A stretch of DNA of 64,000 nucleotides from Glaciimonas sp. (GCA_012927585.1 JABBOY010000036.1:1-64000); one strand, 5' to 3'. Counted from the stretch's first letter, positions 17,750-27,158 are shown. Notes: generated by a model from the letters alone, not told the origin. Numbers and translations: made by a program.

Positions 17750-18634
17750 ATGAAAGTTGCATTCATCGGTTTGGGAAATATGGGTTCGGGTATCGCCCAG
17801 TGCATACTCAAGGGCGGTTTCGATTTGACGGTATGGAACCGTACTGCGGCAAAGATGAATCCGCTCGTCGCCAACGGCGCCAAGGGCGCCGCATCGATCC
17901 AGGAGGCGGTGGCAAACGCCGACGTGATCATCACCAGTCTCATGGATGACAAATCCATTCTGGACATGCTGCAGGCGGAAGACGGCATTCTGGCCAACAT
18001 GAAGCCGGGCGCGGTGCATGTCTGCGTGACGACCATTTCGCCGCGCTGCGCTGATGAACTGACAGATCTGCACAAAAAACATGGTAGCTACTATGTTTCC
18101 GCACCGGTGGTCGGGCGCCCCGATGCTGCCGCCAGCGGCCAGCTGACTTCCTTTTTGGCCGGCGACCCGCAGGCCATCGCCATCGCCACCCCGGTTTGCA
18201 GCGCCTATTCCAAGCAGGTTACGGCCATCTCGGAAAAACCCAGCATCGCCAACAGCATGAAGCTGTGCGTGAATTACAACGTCATCTCCGTCATCGAGAT
18301 GATGTGTGAAACCTATACGCTGGCAGAGAAATGCGGCGTGCCGCTCGAGCATATGCGTGACTTCTACCAGCAGTCGCTGTTCGCTCACCCCGCCCTGAAG
18401 ATGTACGCCGAGAAGCTGCGCAGCCGCGACTTCACAGGCCGCGGCGGCTTCGTCATGAAGGCTGGCTTGAAAGATGTGACGCTGATGTTGTCCACGGCAG
18501 AGGCTGTGGGCGTCCCCCTGGAAATGGGCAAGATCGCCGAGCGCAAGCTCAAGGCTGGCATTGCCGCAGGCATGGAAGAGACCGACTGGAGTGCCATTTA
18601 CGAAATCACCCGCCAGGAAGCGGGACTGTCATAA
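17750..18634 (+). CDS. NAD(P)-dependent beta-hydroxyacid dehydrogenase family protein
   Basis: 294 residues, standard for the 3-hydroxyisobutyrate dehydrogenase / 6-phosphogluconate dehydrogenase-like family. N-terminal Rossmann fold with GLGNMGSG at 7-14, substrate-side motif SAPVVGRPDAAASG near 115-128, and the catalytic Lys in NSMKLCVNYN. ATG is preceded by AAGGAG. It sits between the molybdoenzyme and the beta-diketone hydrolase homologue, so a role as a ketone or ring reductase in the same pathway is plausible. True substrate unknown. Confidence 0.85.
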   Translation: MKVAFIGLGNMGSGIAQCILKGGFDLTVWNRTAAKMNPLVANGAKGAASIQEAVANADVIITSLMDDKSILDMLQAEDGILANMKPGAVHVCVTTISPRCADELTDLHKKHGSYYVSAPVVGRPDAAASGQLTSFLAGDPQAIAIATPVCSAYSKQVTAISEKPSIANSMKLCVNYNVISVIEMMCETYTLAEKCGVPLEHMRDFYQQSLFAHPALKMYAEKLRSRDFTGRGGFVMKAGLKDVTLMLSTAEAVGVPLEMGKIAERKLKAGIAAGMEETDWSAIYEITRQEAGLS

Positions 18635-18646
18635 GGAATACAGACC

Positions 18647-19054
18647 ATGGCAACCATACTGGTTTTGTTCGGATTTTGCTGGATGGTTGTAGCTGCCATC
18701 ATCGGAGTTCTGCTGGCCAAACGTCACGAAACGAGCGTAGGACAACTCGAGGAGATCGCCGCCCAGGGCAACCTGGCTGAATACCACCGCGTCAATGTCG
18801 GCTACAAATGGAACAAGACGGTGCACGCCCATTCCTTCTTGTTTTCGGTGGTGGCGGTTTGTGTCGGCCTGGCAATGGCGAGGATGAACTATTCGGAAAC
18901 GCTCAGCAATGTTTTGGCGATTGCCTTGATGCTGTCGGCCGTTGTATGGACACTCGGTGGGTTGCGCTCAAATAGGCCACTCATGGTGATAGGGGATCTG
19001 ACTCTGCTCATCGGCATAGTGATGGCTGCAGTCGGATTGGCAAAAGCGTTGTAA
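18647..19054 (+). CDS. small four-helix membrane protein
   Basis: 135 residues, 12 bases after the dehydrogenase. Four hydrophobic segments can be seen: about 3-22, 62-78, 86-105 and 112-132, with a charged loop (RHETSVGQLEEIAAQGNLAEYHRVNVGYKWNK) between the first two. No recognised family. Its tight position in the operon suggests a role linked to the molybdoenzyme or to transport. I cannot assign a function. Confidence 0.6.
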   Translation: MATILVLFGFCWMVVAAIIGVLLAKRHETSVGQLEEIAAQGNLAEYHRVNVGYKWNKTVHAHSFLFSVVAVCVGLAMARMNYSETLSNVLAIALMLSAVVWTLGGLRSNRPLMVIGDLTLLIGIVMAAVGLAKAL

Positions 19055-19116
19055 TCCTGGACCCCGGCACAGGCTGAATCAATAGTAAAAAAACATAGAC
19101 ACTGAAAGGAATCATC

Positions 19117-19977
19117 ATGTCATTGCAAGACTTCGTAGTTACGCCCAAGTTCGAGGAATACAAAGAGCGCTTCAAGAACCACTACAAGCTGGAGCGCCGG
19201 TCCGATGGCGTTATCCTGGTGCAGGCGCACACGCTGGACGGTTCGGTCCAACTGAGCGTGCAGAATCACCGCGCCCTCGGACTGCTGTTCAAAGCGATTG
19301 GCGCCGACCCGGAAAACGAATTGATGATCTTTACCGGTTCCGGCGAGGACTTCATGATGGATGCGGACCCCGAGGGCTTCAAGCTGGAGCAGGACGCCTT
19401 GCAGCACTGGGCTTACGAGTATGCCTACAAGGACGGACGCATCAACGTCAGTTCCTTAATCAACGATATGGAAATTCCAACTATAGGCATCCTCAATGGC
19501 TCCGGCTTTCACAGTGAGATCGTGCTGATGTGCGACCTGACGCTGATGGCCGAAGACGCCGTCATCTACGATCTGCACTACGACATCGGCTCGGTACCCG
19601 GCGACGGCATTCACAGCTGCTTCCAGGAATTGCTTGGAGTCAAGCGCGCCGCTTACGCCTTGCTGACCGGAGAGGCTTTCGATGCCAAAAAAGCGCTGGA
19701 CTACGGCATGGTTAACGAAACACTGCCCAAGGACAAGCTGATTGAGCGCGCCTTCAAGATTGCCGACCATATCATGACGCAGCCCCGCATCACGCGCCGC
19801 CTGACCACGCAGATCATCCGGCGTCCTTGGCGGCAAAGGATCAGCGACGATCTCGACGGCGGCTTCGGTATCCAGATGTTCGGGCATCTCGCCAAGGAAA
19901 AAGCAGTGCACAGCCGCAAACACATCAATACCTGTGGCGCCTATGTCAAGGAAGGCAAGAAGAACGGCTTCGACTAA
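19117..19977 (+). CDS. crotonase-superfamily hydrolase, 6-oxocamphor-hydrolase-like (C-C bond cleaving beta-diketone hydrolase)
   Basis: 286 residues with a crotonase fold; AAAGGA lies before the ATG. The best resemblance I know is 6-oxocamphor hydrolase of Rhodococcus, which cleaves a cyclic beta-diketone by retro-Claisen chemistry rather than hydrating an enoyl-CoA. Shared blocks are VPGDGIHSCF, LLTGEAFDAKKALDYGMVNE and the C-terminal RPWRQRISDDLDGGFG stretch. Residues equivalent to its catalytic His/Asp set are kept: His51, His132, His154 and Asp163. A simple enoyl-CoA hydratase would be expected to carry two Glu residues, which I do not see at those places. It may open a 1,3-dioxo ring produced by the preceding enzymes. 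Confidence 0.75.
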   Translation: MSLQDFVVTPKFEEYKERFKNHYKLERRSDGVILVQAHTLDGSVQLSVQNHRALGLLFKAIGADPENELMIFTGSGEDFMMDADPEGFKLEQDALQHWAYEYAYKDGRINVSSLINDMEIPTIGILNGSGFHSEIVLMCDLTLMAEDAVIYDLHYDIGSVPGDGIHSCFQELLGVKRAAYALLTGEAFDAKKALDYGMVNETLPKDKLIERAFKIADHIMTQPRITRRLTTQIIRRPWRQRISDDLDGGFGIQMFGHLAKEKAVHSRKHINTCGAYVKEGKKNGFD

Positions 19978-20031
19978 CAGGGTTCGTCCCTGAAAGTCAC
20001 GAAGGTGTTCAATAAAAACGAGGAGAACAGT

Positions 20032-21108
20032 ATGAAATCAAGGATTTGCGTCGCGTTGGCGCTGTGCGGTGCCGTCAGCGCACAGGCACAAAATGTTACG
20101 GTGTACGGGATCGTGGATGCCGGCATCGAATATCTGACTCACGCCGGACCGGCGAATGCTTCACTGGTTCGCATGCCGAATGTGACGTCGAGCACGCCGT
20201 CGCGGCTCGGGTTTCGCGGGTCGGAAGACCTGGGTGGCGGCGTCAAGGCGGTGTTCGTACTCGAGAGCGGGATGGCGATCGATACCGGCATGCTCAACTA
20301 TGGCCGCCGGCTGTTTGGACGGCAGGCGTTCATAGGCATGTCGAACCAGTACGGCACGGTGTCACTGGGGCGTCAATACAACATGACGTTCCATGCCTTG
20401 TTGGACTCCGACATTTTGGGGCCAAATTCATATGCGATCGCGGATCTGGACTCCTATCTCGCGAACACGCGCTCCGACAACGCTATCGGGTATCTCGGGA
20501 AATTCGGCGGTGTGTCATTCGGCGCGACCTACAGCCTGGGCCGCGATGGGGCGGGGCCGGCCGGACCGCAGGCGACCAATTGCGGTGGCGAGCTGGCGGC
20601 CGATTCGCAAGCCTGCCGGCAGTTGACGGCCATGGTCAAATATGATTCTGGCTCTTACGGCGTATCCGCTTCGTACGACAAAATGCATGGTGGTCCGGGC
20701 GCATTGTTCGGCCTGACCAGCAGCGCCTTCCTCGATGTCAGGTCGACGCTCAACGGCTACGTCAAATTCAGCGACCTGAAAATTGGCGGAGGTCTTCTTC
20801 ATCGCAGTAACACCAGCGCGGCAAGTTTTACGTCCAATCTGTATTACATCGGCGCCCTCTATCCGGTTTCCGCCGCTTGGGTGGTGGATGGCCAGTTCGG
20901 CTATCTTGACGTCAGCGACAGCGCCAACGACGCGGCGATCGTTGCGGCGCGCGTGACCTACAACTTTTCGCGCCGTACGGCTGCGTACCTGACTGCCGGA
21001 CGGACCATCAATCACGGTACGTCAGCAGTGGCCGTCTCGCCTGGTGCCACGACGATTGCGGGTAGCGCACAAAGCGGCGTGTTGATGGGATTGCGTCATA
21101 CCTTCTAA
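20032..21108 (+). CDS. Gram-negative porin (Burkholderiales trimeric type)
   Basis: 358 residues from ATG 20032 behind GAGGAGAA. Signal peptide MKSRICVALALCGAVSAQA, then the porin opening QNVTVYGIVDAGIEYLTH, the STPSRLGFRGSEDLGGG block and FGRQAFIGMSN...VSLGRQYN, and a final strand ending LMGLRHTF with the terminal Phe needed for Bam assembly. It forms a 16-strand trimeric channel in the outer membrane. Position at the end of the catabolic cluster suggests entry of the substrate, which is inference. Confidence 0.92.
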   Translation: MKSRICVALALCGAVSAQAQNVTVYGIVDAGIEYLTHAGPANASLVRMPNVTSSTPSRLGFRGSEDLGGGVKAVFVLESGMAIDTGMLNYGRRLFGRQAFIGMSNQYGTVSLGRQYNMTFHALLDSDILGPNSYAIADLDSYLANTRSDNAIGYLGKFGGVSFGATYSLGRDGAGPAGPQATNCGGELAADSQACRQLTAMVKYDSGSYGVSASYDKMHGGPGALFGLTSSAFLDVRSTLNGYVKFSDLKIGGGLLHRSNTSAASFTSNLYYIGALYPVSAAWVVDGQFGYLDVSDSANDAAIVAARVTYNFSRRTAAYLTAGRTINHGTSAVAVSPGATTIAGSAQSGVLMGLRHTF

Positions 21109-21203
21109 AGCGGATGGGTCGGCATCGGCGTGACGATGCCGGGCGTGTTCATCGATGCGCATTGGATTCACGCGTGTAACTCAATATATGAAAAGGATCG
21201 ACC

Positions 21204-21926
21204 ATGGAAACGGAAAATCAGAAACGGCAGTTCCTGCGCAATGTGACGGCTGCCGCCGGCTTGTCCGCATTCGCGGCGGTGGCCAATGCAGCGGTGCCGG
21301 CCAAGGCCGGAGCACCGCGCGCCACCGAAGATGAAGCCCAAATTGCGTCCTTGCTGGTGCGCTGGGGTTATGCCAGGGATAGCGATGATTGGGAAACCTT
21401 GCGTCAATGTTTCCACGACGACGCCACTATCCATATTTCCTGGATTTCTGCGCCGGCGAAAGATTTTGTCGAGCGTTCCAAGTTGATGGCAGCCGCCCGC
21501 AAGCCGGGTGCGCACCTGAAACATATCATCAGCCCGCCGTGGGTGAGGATCAACAAGAACCGGGCTTTTAGCCGGACTCATGCGACCTTGTTTATCCGCG
21601 AGGATATCGAAGGACAGGGCGCGGATATCACTTCCTGGATACGCTTTTTCGACCAACTTGAGCGTCGCGACGGCGTCTGGCGTATCGTCAAGCGCGTGGC
21701 CGTGTATGAAAAAGACCGAATCGATCCGGTCGATCCGCGCGGCTTCCCGGCCGGCTTTTTCAACGGCATGGATCTCTCCAAATATCCGCCGACCGCCAAA
21801 TTCCTTAGCTATTGGCTCGAACGTATTGGCCGTCCCTCGGATCCGAAAAATATCATTCCGGTGCTGTCCGAAGCGGAGCGCAACCTGAAGCAGGAATTCG
21901 AGACCTGGATGATGGCGGCCAAGTAA
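21204..21926 (+). CDS. SnoaL/NTF2-like protein with Tat-like signal
   Basis: 240 residues. The N-terminus (KRQFLRNVTAAAGLSAFAAVANA) resembles a twin-arginine signal with Lys-Arg in place of Arg-Arg. The rest reads as an NTF2-like cone fold of the SnoaL-4 type: EDEAQIASLLVRWGYARDSDDWETLRQCFHDDATIHISW, then DFVERSK and RTHATLFIRE. Members include dehydratases, isomerases and binding proteins for cyclic compounds. AAAGGATC lies before the ATG. It is the last gene of the + strand cluster; a periplasmic role on a ring compound is possible but unproven. Confidence 0.75.
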   Translation: METENQKRQFLRNVTAAAGLSAFAAVANAAVPAKAGAPRATEDEAQIASLLVRWGYARDSDDWETLRQCFHDDATIHISWISAPAKDFVERSKLMAAARKPGAHLKHIISPPWVRINKNRAFSRTHATLFIREDIEGQGADITSWIRFFDQLERRDGVWRIVKRVAVYEKDRIDPVDPRGFPAGFFNGMDLSKYPPTAKFLSYWLERIGRPSDPKNIIPVLSEAERNLKQEFETWMMAAK

Positions 21927-21979
21927 TCGGAACGCGGGCCGGCGCACTTTACGCCGAATTCACCCTGCCAGCGATGCGC

Positions 21980-23061
21980 TCAGCGCATTGCTGCGACGCC
22001 TGTCGTAAGCTGCTGAGTACGACAGGCGTTGTCGTATCTGGCGAGCGTCCGGCCGGAGCAGCAAATCTCGCTGAGTGGCTGTAGGTCAAGTAAGTCGAAT
22101 AGATAATCCGGCTTCCAGGCGGCATTCTTGCGCTTGCGCGGCGAACTCAATTTGCTGCTGGTATCAAGACGAAAGGTGTTGAGCGCCAGTTTTCGTACGA
22201 TGCCCAGATTGGCTGCTGCCTGGCGCAGGTGGACGGCGCTGGCGTCTTCGCGAAATGCCACATCCAGGCAGCGATGCGGACCGTTCTCAATGCCCCAGTG
22301 CAGCCGCGTTGCGTTCAGTATTGCCTCTGCTTCTGGCGCCATCGATCCGATCAGGTAACGCGCTTCGGTCGTCATTTTTCCCTGCGCCTCGCGCACGGCC
22401 TCGATGCGTGCAATGCTCTTGATGCCGGGCAGCGCTTGATCTCAGGAAGGTAGTCCGGCACCGACAATGCCACGCAGCGCCGCGTCTCGACGCGCCCGTG
22501 TCCCTTGTCGAGCGTTTCAAACTGCGATGGCATCAGATTGACCCCTGCGTGCTGCTCACCAACCCGAATGTATTCTTCGATCGGTTCAGCCAGCTTTGGC
22601 TGATTGTCCTTGGCATTGAGCAGATAGTCGCCTTTGCGCTCGGTTATTTGCGGGGCGATCGTTGTCTGACACCCCATCGCGTCGATCGTCACGATGCAGC
22701 CGGTGAGCGCTAGACTGGGCAGCAGCGCTTCGATCGCGGTGATCTCGTTAGACTTCTCTTCGCAGCGCTGCTGGCCCAATACCAGCCCCACCTCGCTTGC
22801 ATACGCGCTCACCACGTGCAGCGCCCGCTGACCGCGAAGAACCGATCCCGAACCCCGCACACTCTTGCCGTCGATGGCGATCACTTTGCCCAGCGCCGGG
22901 CATACAAGCCCGATCCATTCCAACAGCACTGCTTCCAGCCGCTTCGGAGCGATCGCCTCGAACACGCGCCGGATCGTATCGTGTCCCGGTTTCCCATTGC
23001 GCAGATCCAGATAAAGACGCAGCCGGTCTTCGTTGGCTTCACCCCCAGGCTTCGATGTCAT
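21980..23061 (-). pseudogene. ISAs1-family transposase, frameshifted and lacking its N-terminus
   Basis: Two minus-strand frames together give an ISAs1 (DDE_Tnp_ISAS1) transposase. The first, 23061 to about 22430, has RNGKPGHDTIRRVFEAI, AIDGKSVRGS, VSAYASEVGLVLGQ, TIDAMGCQT and YLLNAKDNQP; the second, to 21980, has RYLIGSM, LHWGIENGPHRCLDVAFREDAS and NLGIVRKLALN. Losing one G near 22430 (CGCTGCCCGG where TGG CCC is expected) explains the switch. The first hundred residues of a normal protein are missing at the 23061 side, where the sequence changes to other gene fragments. The element is dead. Confidence 0.85.
21996..22029. repeat. perfect 12-bp inverted repeat in the ISAs1 3' end
   Basis: ACGCCTGTCGTA at 21996-22007 pairs with 22018-22029 around a 10-base loop, inside the end of the transposase frame. 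It may be a hairpin limiting read-through into or out of the IS. Confidence 0.5.
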
Positions 23062-23081
23062 TCCAGCCCTCGGCCCCAGCC

Positions 23082-23291
23082 ATGATTGCGCACAGCGCGA
23101 TCATCCGCGACATCAAGGACCTGGACGGCAAATATTTCGTGCAGGAGCAAATCAAGCTTGCAACGACAGCAGGCAGTGGGTGGGTCAATTTTCGCTGGCC
23201 CAATCCCGTCTCGAAAGATGTGGAGTCGAAAACCGTCTACATCGAGCGCGTGGACGAATTGCTGATTGGTGGCGGAATCTATAAGAAATGA
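23082..23291 (+). pseudogene. fragment of a single-Cache sensor-domain gene
   Basis: About 70 codons that end DGKYFVQEQIKLATTAGSGWVNFRWPNP...[20 protein letters not shown], the closing strands of a single Cache (sCache) ligand-binding domain as found in periplasmic sensors and chemoreceptors. The 5' part is missing: the ISAs1 remnant begins within about 20 bases of the first codons. No signal peptide remains. This is the tail of a gene cut by the IS. Confidence 0.6.
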
Positions 23292-23400
23292 ACGCGATGG
23301 ATCAAACTGGCCATTGGCGAACTTCGCCCGGTCCGAAAAAAACCGGGCAGGTCAGGATGAATCCCACATTTGGCTTATGATTTGTCTTCCCACTACAGTG

Positions 23401-23511
23401 GGAATGAAAGGTTCGAAGACGATTGTCGCGATCAACAAGGACCCTGATGCGCAGATCTTTCAGGTCGCCGATTTGTTTGAAGCGGTGCGGGAACTCACGG
23501 CAGCGTTGTGA
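23401..23511 (+). pseudogene. 3' fragment of a second etfA
   Basis: 37 codons reading [36 protein letters not shown], clearly the C-terminus of an ETF alpha subunit. Compared with the intact etfA at 5390-6325 it lacks the six residues DYGLVA between the two Ala-Asp strands, an in-frame loss of 18 bases. No upstream part is present. It shows that another etf locus once lay here. Confidence 0.8.
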
Positions 23512-23583
23512 GCAAAGCACCGCCCGCGCCTGGGGCGGTGCTGCGCAGGCGCCTGGCCGCAAGCGTGGACGCCTGGCGCCGGT

Positions 23584-24507
23584 TCAATCCTTCTGGTTCT
23601 GCACCAGGATGCGTGCTGCGCGCCGCACCTGTGCCACCAGGGCCTGCGCCGCCGGTGTGAGCGGCTTGTCGCGTCGCGTAATGAGCGAAATGCGAATGGA
23701 TGGCGAGTGGGCCGCCAGACGAATCTGCGCAACACCGGCCTCCAGAGGGCCGCCATGCGACGCCAGATCCAGCGGCAGCAATGCCAGCAAGTCGGTATTA
23801 CGCACCAATGGTCCAATCGCCGCCAAAGAGTCGCTCATGACTGCAATGTGCGGCACGCCGAGGCCGGCCTCGCGAAACATTACTTCCATGAGCGAGGAGG
23901 GACCGGTCGGACTTCCGATGATGACCCAATTTGCTGCGTCCAGTTCGGACACTGAACTTGCGTGAATCAGGGGATGATCGGCGCGCGCCAGCACGCCAAG
24001 CTTGCTGTAAAAGAGTGCCGTTGCTTCGAACGCGCTGGCCGCCTTGCTGGCAACTGCGAGTGGCATCGGGCCGACCACGAAATCAAGCTCCCCATCGGAT
24101 AGCCGCTCAAGGGAATTGGGGAAAATGGTATCGACCACCTTGACGCTCACATCCGGGTATAGCTTGAGGAGGGAATCGATGGCCGCCGGCAGGAGCAGGG
24201 CGGCCGATACTGGCGAGCCGCCGACGGCGACCGTGCCGGTCTTCTGCCCGCGCATCTGCGCTATCTCATCGTGAGACCGGATCATTTCGAGCTGGATGGA
24301 TCGCGCCCGTTTCAGCACAACCTGCCCGTATTCCGTGAACTGCAGGCCGCGCACTGATCGATGTAGCAATGGCACGCCGTACTCCTGCTCCAGTGCCTTC
24401 AGGCTTTTCGCCAGTGCCGGCGCCGACATTTCCATGGCGCGCGCGGCTGAGCGCAATCCGCCATGCTCGGCAATTGCGACCAACTGATCGATTTGATTTA
24501 ATTTCAC
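23584..24507 (-). CDS. LysR-type transcriptional regulator
   Basis: 307 residues. N-terminal winged helix-turn-helix (QIDQLVAIAEHGGLRSAARAMEMSAPALAKSLKALEQE) followed by the periplasmic-binding-like effector domain (VAVGGSPVSAALLLPAAI; LDFVVGPM; LLPLDLA). It is divergent from the aromatic-acid transporter and decarboxylase genes, the usual arrangement for a LysR activator of its neighbours. Effector probably the transported acid; inferred. Start ATG at 24507 gives the standard N-terminus MKLNQIDQL. Confidence 0.92.
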   Translation of the reverse strand: MKLNQIDQLVAIAEHGGLRSAARAMEMSAPALAKSLKALEQEYGVPLLHRSVRGLQFTEYGQVVLKRARSIQLEMIRSHDEIAQMRGQKTGTVAVGGSPVSAALLLPAAIDSLLKLYPDVSVKVVDTIFPNSLERLSDGELDFVVGPMPLAVASKAASAFEATALFYSKLGVLARADHPLIHASSVSELDAANWVIIGSPTGPSSLMEVMFREAGLGVPHIAVMSDSLAAIGPLVRNTDLLALLPLDLASHGGPLEAGVAQIRLAAHSPSIRISLITRRDKPLTPAAQALVAQVRRAARILVQNQKD

Positions 24508-24692
24508 ACTGCCGGTGGGTGTTAGCCTGAAGTTGACATATGCGATTATTGCATACCTTTCTGAGGACAGATATAGCGCTTATTGTTCATCCTATACAAA
24601 CAAAAATGGAGACATCCCATGTACCTCAAATTTTCTGCCGGGCGTTTTGCGCTACCCGCGCACTTTTGTCATCGTCGCGGGAGCGCTTGCCA

Positions 24693-26057
24693 ATGAAGCC
24701 TCAACTCCGCGCCGACAGGCGCATCGACGTTTTACACGTCATCGATGGGCAGCATATTGGCCCATTCCAGATCAAACTCATCGTTTTGTGCGCGCTGGTG
24801 GCGATGTTAGATGGCTTTGACGTCCAATCCATCGCCTTCGTCGCGCCGGTGGTGGCACAGGCCTTCGGGATCAAAATTAATGCCTTTGGTCCCGTCTTCG
24901 CGGCGGGCCTGGTTGGCATGGCCGCGGGTGCTTTGATGTTAGGGCCGCTAGCCGACCGCTTTGGGCGCAAGTTTGTGATCGCCGCGTCGACCCTCACATT
25001 CGGTCTGTTTTCCCTGCTCACGGCCTGGGCCGATTCGTCCTCGTCCCTGATGCTGGCGCGGCTTCTGACGGGCCTTGGCTTGGGCGCGGCCATGCCCAAC
25101 ATCATTGCACTGACGGCGGAGTACGCACCCAAGCGCATTCGTGCCATGCTGGTTACAGTCATGTTCTTGGGTTTTCCATTCGGGGCTGTGGTCGGGGGAC
25201 TAATTAGTTCGATCATCATCCCCCTGTGGGGCTGGCAGTCGGTCTTTATCCTTGGCGGCGTCGCGCCCTTGGTTCTGGGCGCGATTCTGTTGCTGCTGTT
25301 ACCCGAATCGGCGCGTTTCCTTGTGCATCGGCAGGCGCAACCTGCCGCCGTCGCTGCACTGCTGGAAAAAGCGGCACCTGGCATGAATTGGGCGCCCGGG
25401 GATACCTTTTTCATCTCCGAGGAGAGCCTCAGCGGGGCCTCGGTCAAACATTTGTTTACGGGTGGACGTGGGCTTGGAACGCTGCTCCTTTGGGTACCTT
25501 TCTTCATGAACCTGCTATTGCTGTTTTTCCTTTACAACTGGCTGCCACCCGTGCTTCTGCAAGCCGGCCTGCCGATATCGAAAGCCATCATCGCCACCGT
25601 GTTGTTCAATCTTGGCGGCGTACTCGGCGGGATCGCCATGGCTTACCTGATTGACCGGCTCGGACCGCTCGTCGTGCTTGGGATCGCGTATGCGTTAGGC
25701 GCCGTGTCGGTCGCCGCAATCGGCATGGTGAATACGTCCGTGTCCTCGATTATGGTGGCGGTCTTTGTGGCGGGTATCTTTGTGGTGGGCGCCCAGTTCG
25801 GCGCCAATGCGCTGGCTGCCAGTTTTTATCCGACCAGCATCCGCTCCACTGGTGTGAGCTGGGCATTGGGAATTGGCCGCTTCGGCTCGATACTCGGGCC
25901 GCTCGTCGGCGGCTTTCTGCTGTCGCGGAATTTGCCGTTCGCCGACCTGTTCCTGATCGCCGCAATTCCGGCAGGTTGCGCCTCGCTCGCACTACTGGCG
26001 TTTCATTACGCAACCCGCAGTCGCAAACTCGATCCGGGCGTGCAGATCCCGACCTGA
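24693..26057 (+). CDS. MFS transporter, aromatic acid:H+ symporter (AAHS) type
   Basis: 454 residues with 12 predicted helices. The first helix carries the DGFD motif of AAHS transporters such as PcaK (ALVAMLDGFDVQSIAFVAP), and the loop 2-3 signature GPLADRFGRKFVI is present; loop 8-9 is less conserved. ATG 24693 is preferred (CGGGAG about 10 bases upstream, family-like start); an in-frame ATG at 24606 would add 29 residues unlike the family. Followed after 94 bases by the decarboxylase, so it probably imports the hydroxybenzoate used by that enzyme. Confidence 0.9.
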   Translation: MKPQLRADRRIDVLHVIDGQHIGPFQIKLIVLCALVAMLDGFDVQSIAFVAPVVAQAFGIKINAFGPVFAAGLVGMAAGALMLGPLADRFGRKFVIAASTLTFGLFSLLTAWADSSSSLMLARLLTGLGLGAAMPNIIALTAEYAPKRIRAMLVTVMFLGFPFGAVVGGLISSIIIPLWGWQSVFILGGVAPLVLGAILLLLLPESARFLVHRQAQPAAVAALLEKAAPGMNWAPGDTFFISEESLSGASVKHLFTGGRGLGTLLLWVPFFMNLLLLFFLYNWLPPVLLQAGLPISKAIIATVLFNLGGVLGGIAMAYLIDRLGPLVVLGIAYALGAVSVAAIGMVNTSVSSIMVAVFVAGIFVVGAQFGANALAASFYPTSIRSTGVSWALGIGRFGSILGPLVGGFLLSRNLPFADLFLIAAIPAGCASLALLAFHYATRSRKLDPGVQIPT

Positions 26058-26151
26058 ACCCGGTGCGTCGGTTTGCCGCACCCGCTCGCAATGTGGGCCG
26101 CCGGCCCACACTTGCCCGAATCCCTTCCCTGAATTTTTAATGGAGATCCTT

Positions 26152-27105
26152 ATGAAAAAGATTGTTCTCGAAGAACATTTCCTGACGCCCGCGCTCGCCG
26201 GCTATGGCGCAAATGTAGAAGCCTTCATCGACCCGGAACACTTCCGTCACTACAAGTCGCGCCTGGGCGACTTTGAAGATATACGTTTGCAGGAAATGGA
26301 TGCACACGGTATCGATATCTCTGTTCTGTCGGTGACTACGCCTGGCGTACAGGTGGAGCCTGATTGTGCCATTGCCGTGCGCAAGGCGAAGGAAGTCAAC
26401 GACATGCTGGCAACCGTCATGCAGCGCAATCCAACCCGGTTCTCGGGCTTCGCACACCTGGCGCTGCAGGATCCTGTCGAAGCAGCCAATGAGCTCGAGC
26501 GCGCCGTCAAGCAGCTGGGCATGTGCGGGGCGCTCATTAATGGGCATACCAACGGGGAATACCTGGATGACCCGAAGTTTTGGCCGGTATGGGAGCGCGC
26601 CGAGGCGCTTGACGTGCCGATCTACCTGCATCCGGCGAATGCGCCCGATTCCGCGAAATGCCTAGACGGCTATGTCGAGCTTTTAGGCCCGGCCTGGGCC
26701 TGGACCGCTGAAACGGCGACCCATGCGCTGCGCATGGTGATGGGCGGCGTGTTCGACCGCTTCCCTAAAGTGACCCTGGTGCTTGGCCATATGGGGGAAA
26801 CCCTGCCATTTGTGCTGTGGCGCCTGGACAGCCGCTACAAGATGATGAAACACACGCACACCTTGCAAAAATTGCCATCGCAGTACATTCGGGACAACAT
26901 CATGATCACGACCGCCGGATCATGCGATGTGCCTGCGTTACTGTGTTCCATGCTGGCGCTGGGGGCGGATCGTATCATGTTCTCCGTCGACTATCCTTAC
27001 GAGTCGACGGCAGAAGCTGTCGATTTCATTACCCGCGCGCCCATCAGCGAGATCGATCGCGCCAAGATCTGCCACTTGAATGCGGAGCGCTTGCTGCGAC
27101 TTTAA
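26152..27105 (+). CDS. amidohydrolase-family decarboxylase, gamma-resorcylate/hydroxybenzoate type
   Basis: 317 residues from ATG 26152 (GGAGA 5 bases upstream; the ATG at 26140 precedes the ribosome site). It belongs to the ACMSD-like amidohydrolase decarboxylases. Metal ligands expected in gamma-resorcylate decarboxylase are visible: Glu7 and His9 in LEEHF, the His of YLHPANAP, and the Asp of FSVDYPYES; the catalytic His of LGHMGE is also kept. TWAF/ETA...HALRLM-like sequence (AWTAETATHALRMVMGGVFDRFP) matches the family closely. These enzymes remove CO2 from 2,6-dihydroxybenzoate, salicylate or similar acids without cofactor. Here it could deliver resorcinol or a relative to the molybdoenzyme. 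Confidence 0.85.
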   Translation: MKKIVLEEHFLTPALAGYGANVEAFIDPEHFRHYKSRLGDFEDIRLQEMDAHGIDISVLSVTTPGVQVEPDCAIAVRKAKEVNDMLATVMQRNPTRFSGFAHLALQDPVEAANELERAVKQLGMCGALINGHTNGEYLDDPKFWPVWERAEALDVPIYLHPANAPDSAKCLDGYVELLGPAWAWTAETATHALRMVMGGVFDRFPKVTLVLGHMGETLPFVLWRLDSRYKMMKHTHTLQKLPSQYIRDNIMITTAGSCDVPALLCSMLALGADRIMFSVDYPYESTAEAVDFITRAPISEIDRAKICHLNAERLLRL

Positions 27106-27158
27106 GGGGGAGGGCCACAGGTTGTCGTGCACGACCTGTGGCAAAGATGTTGAGCGAC

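Noticed and set aside
21980-23061. Programmed frameshifting in the ISAs1 transposase
   Set aside because: ISAs1-type transposases are normally a single frame, there is no slippery heptamer at the switch, and the N-terminus is missing, so simple decay explains it.
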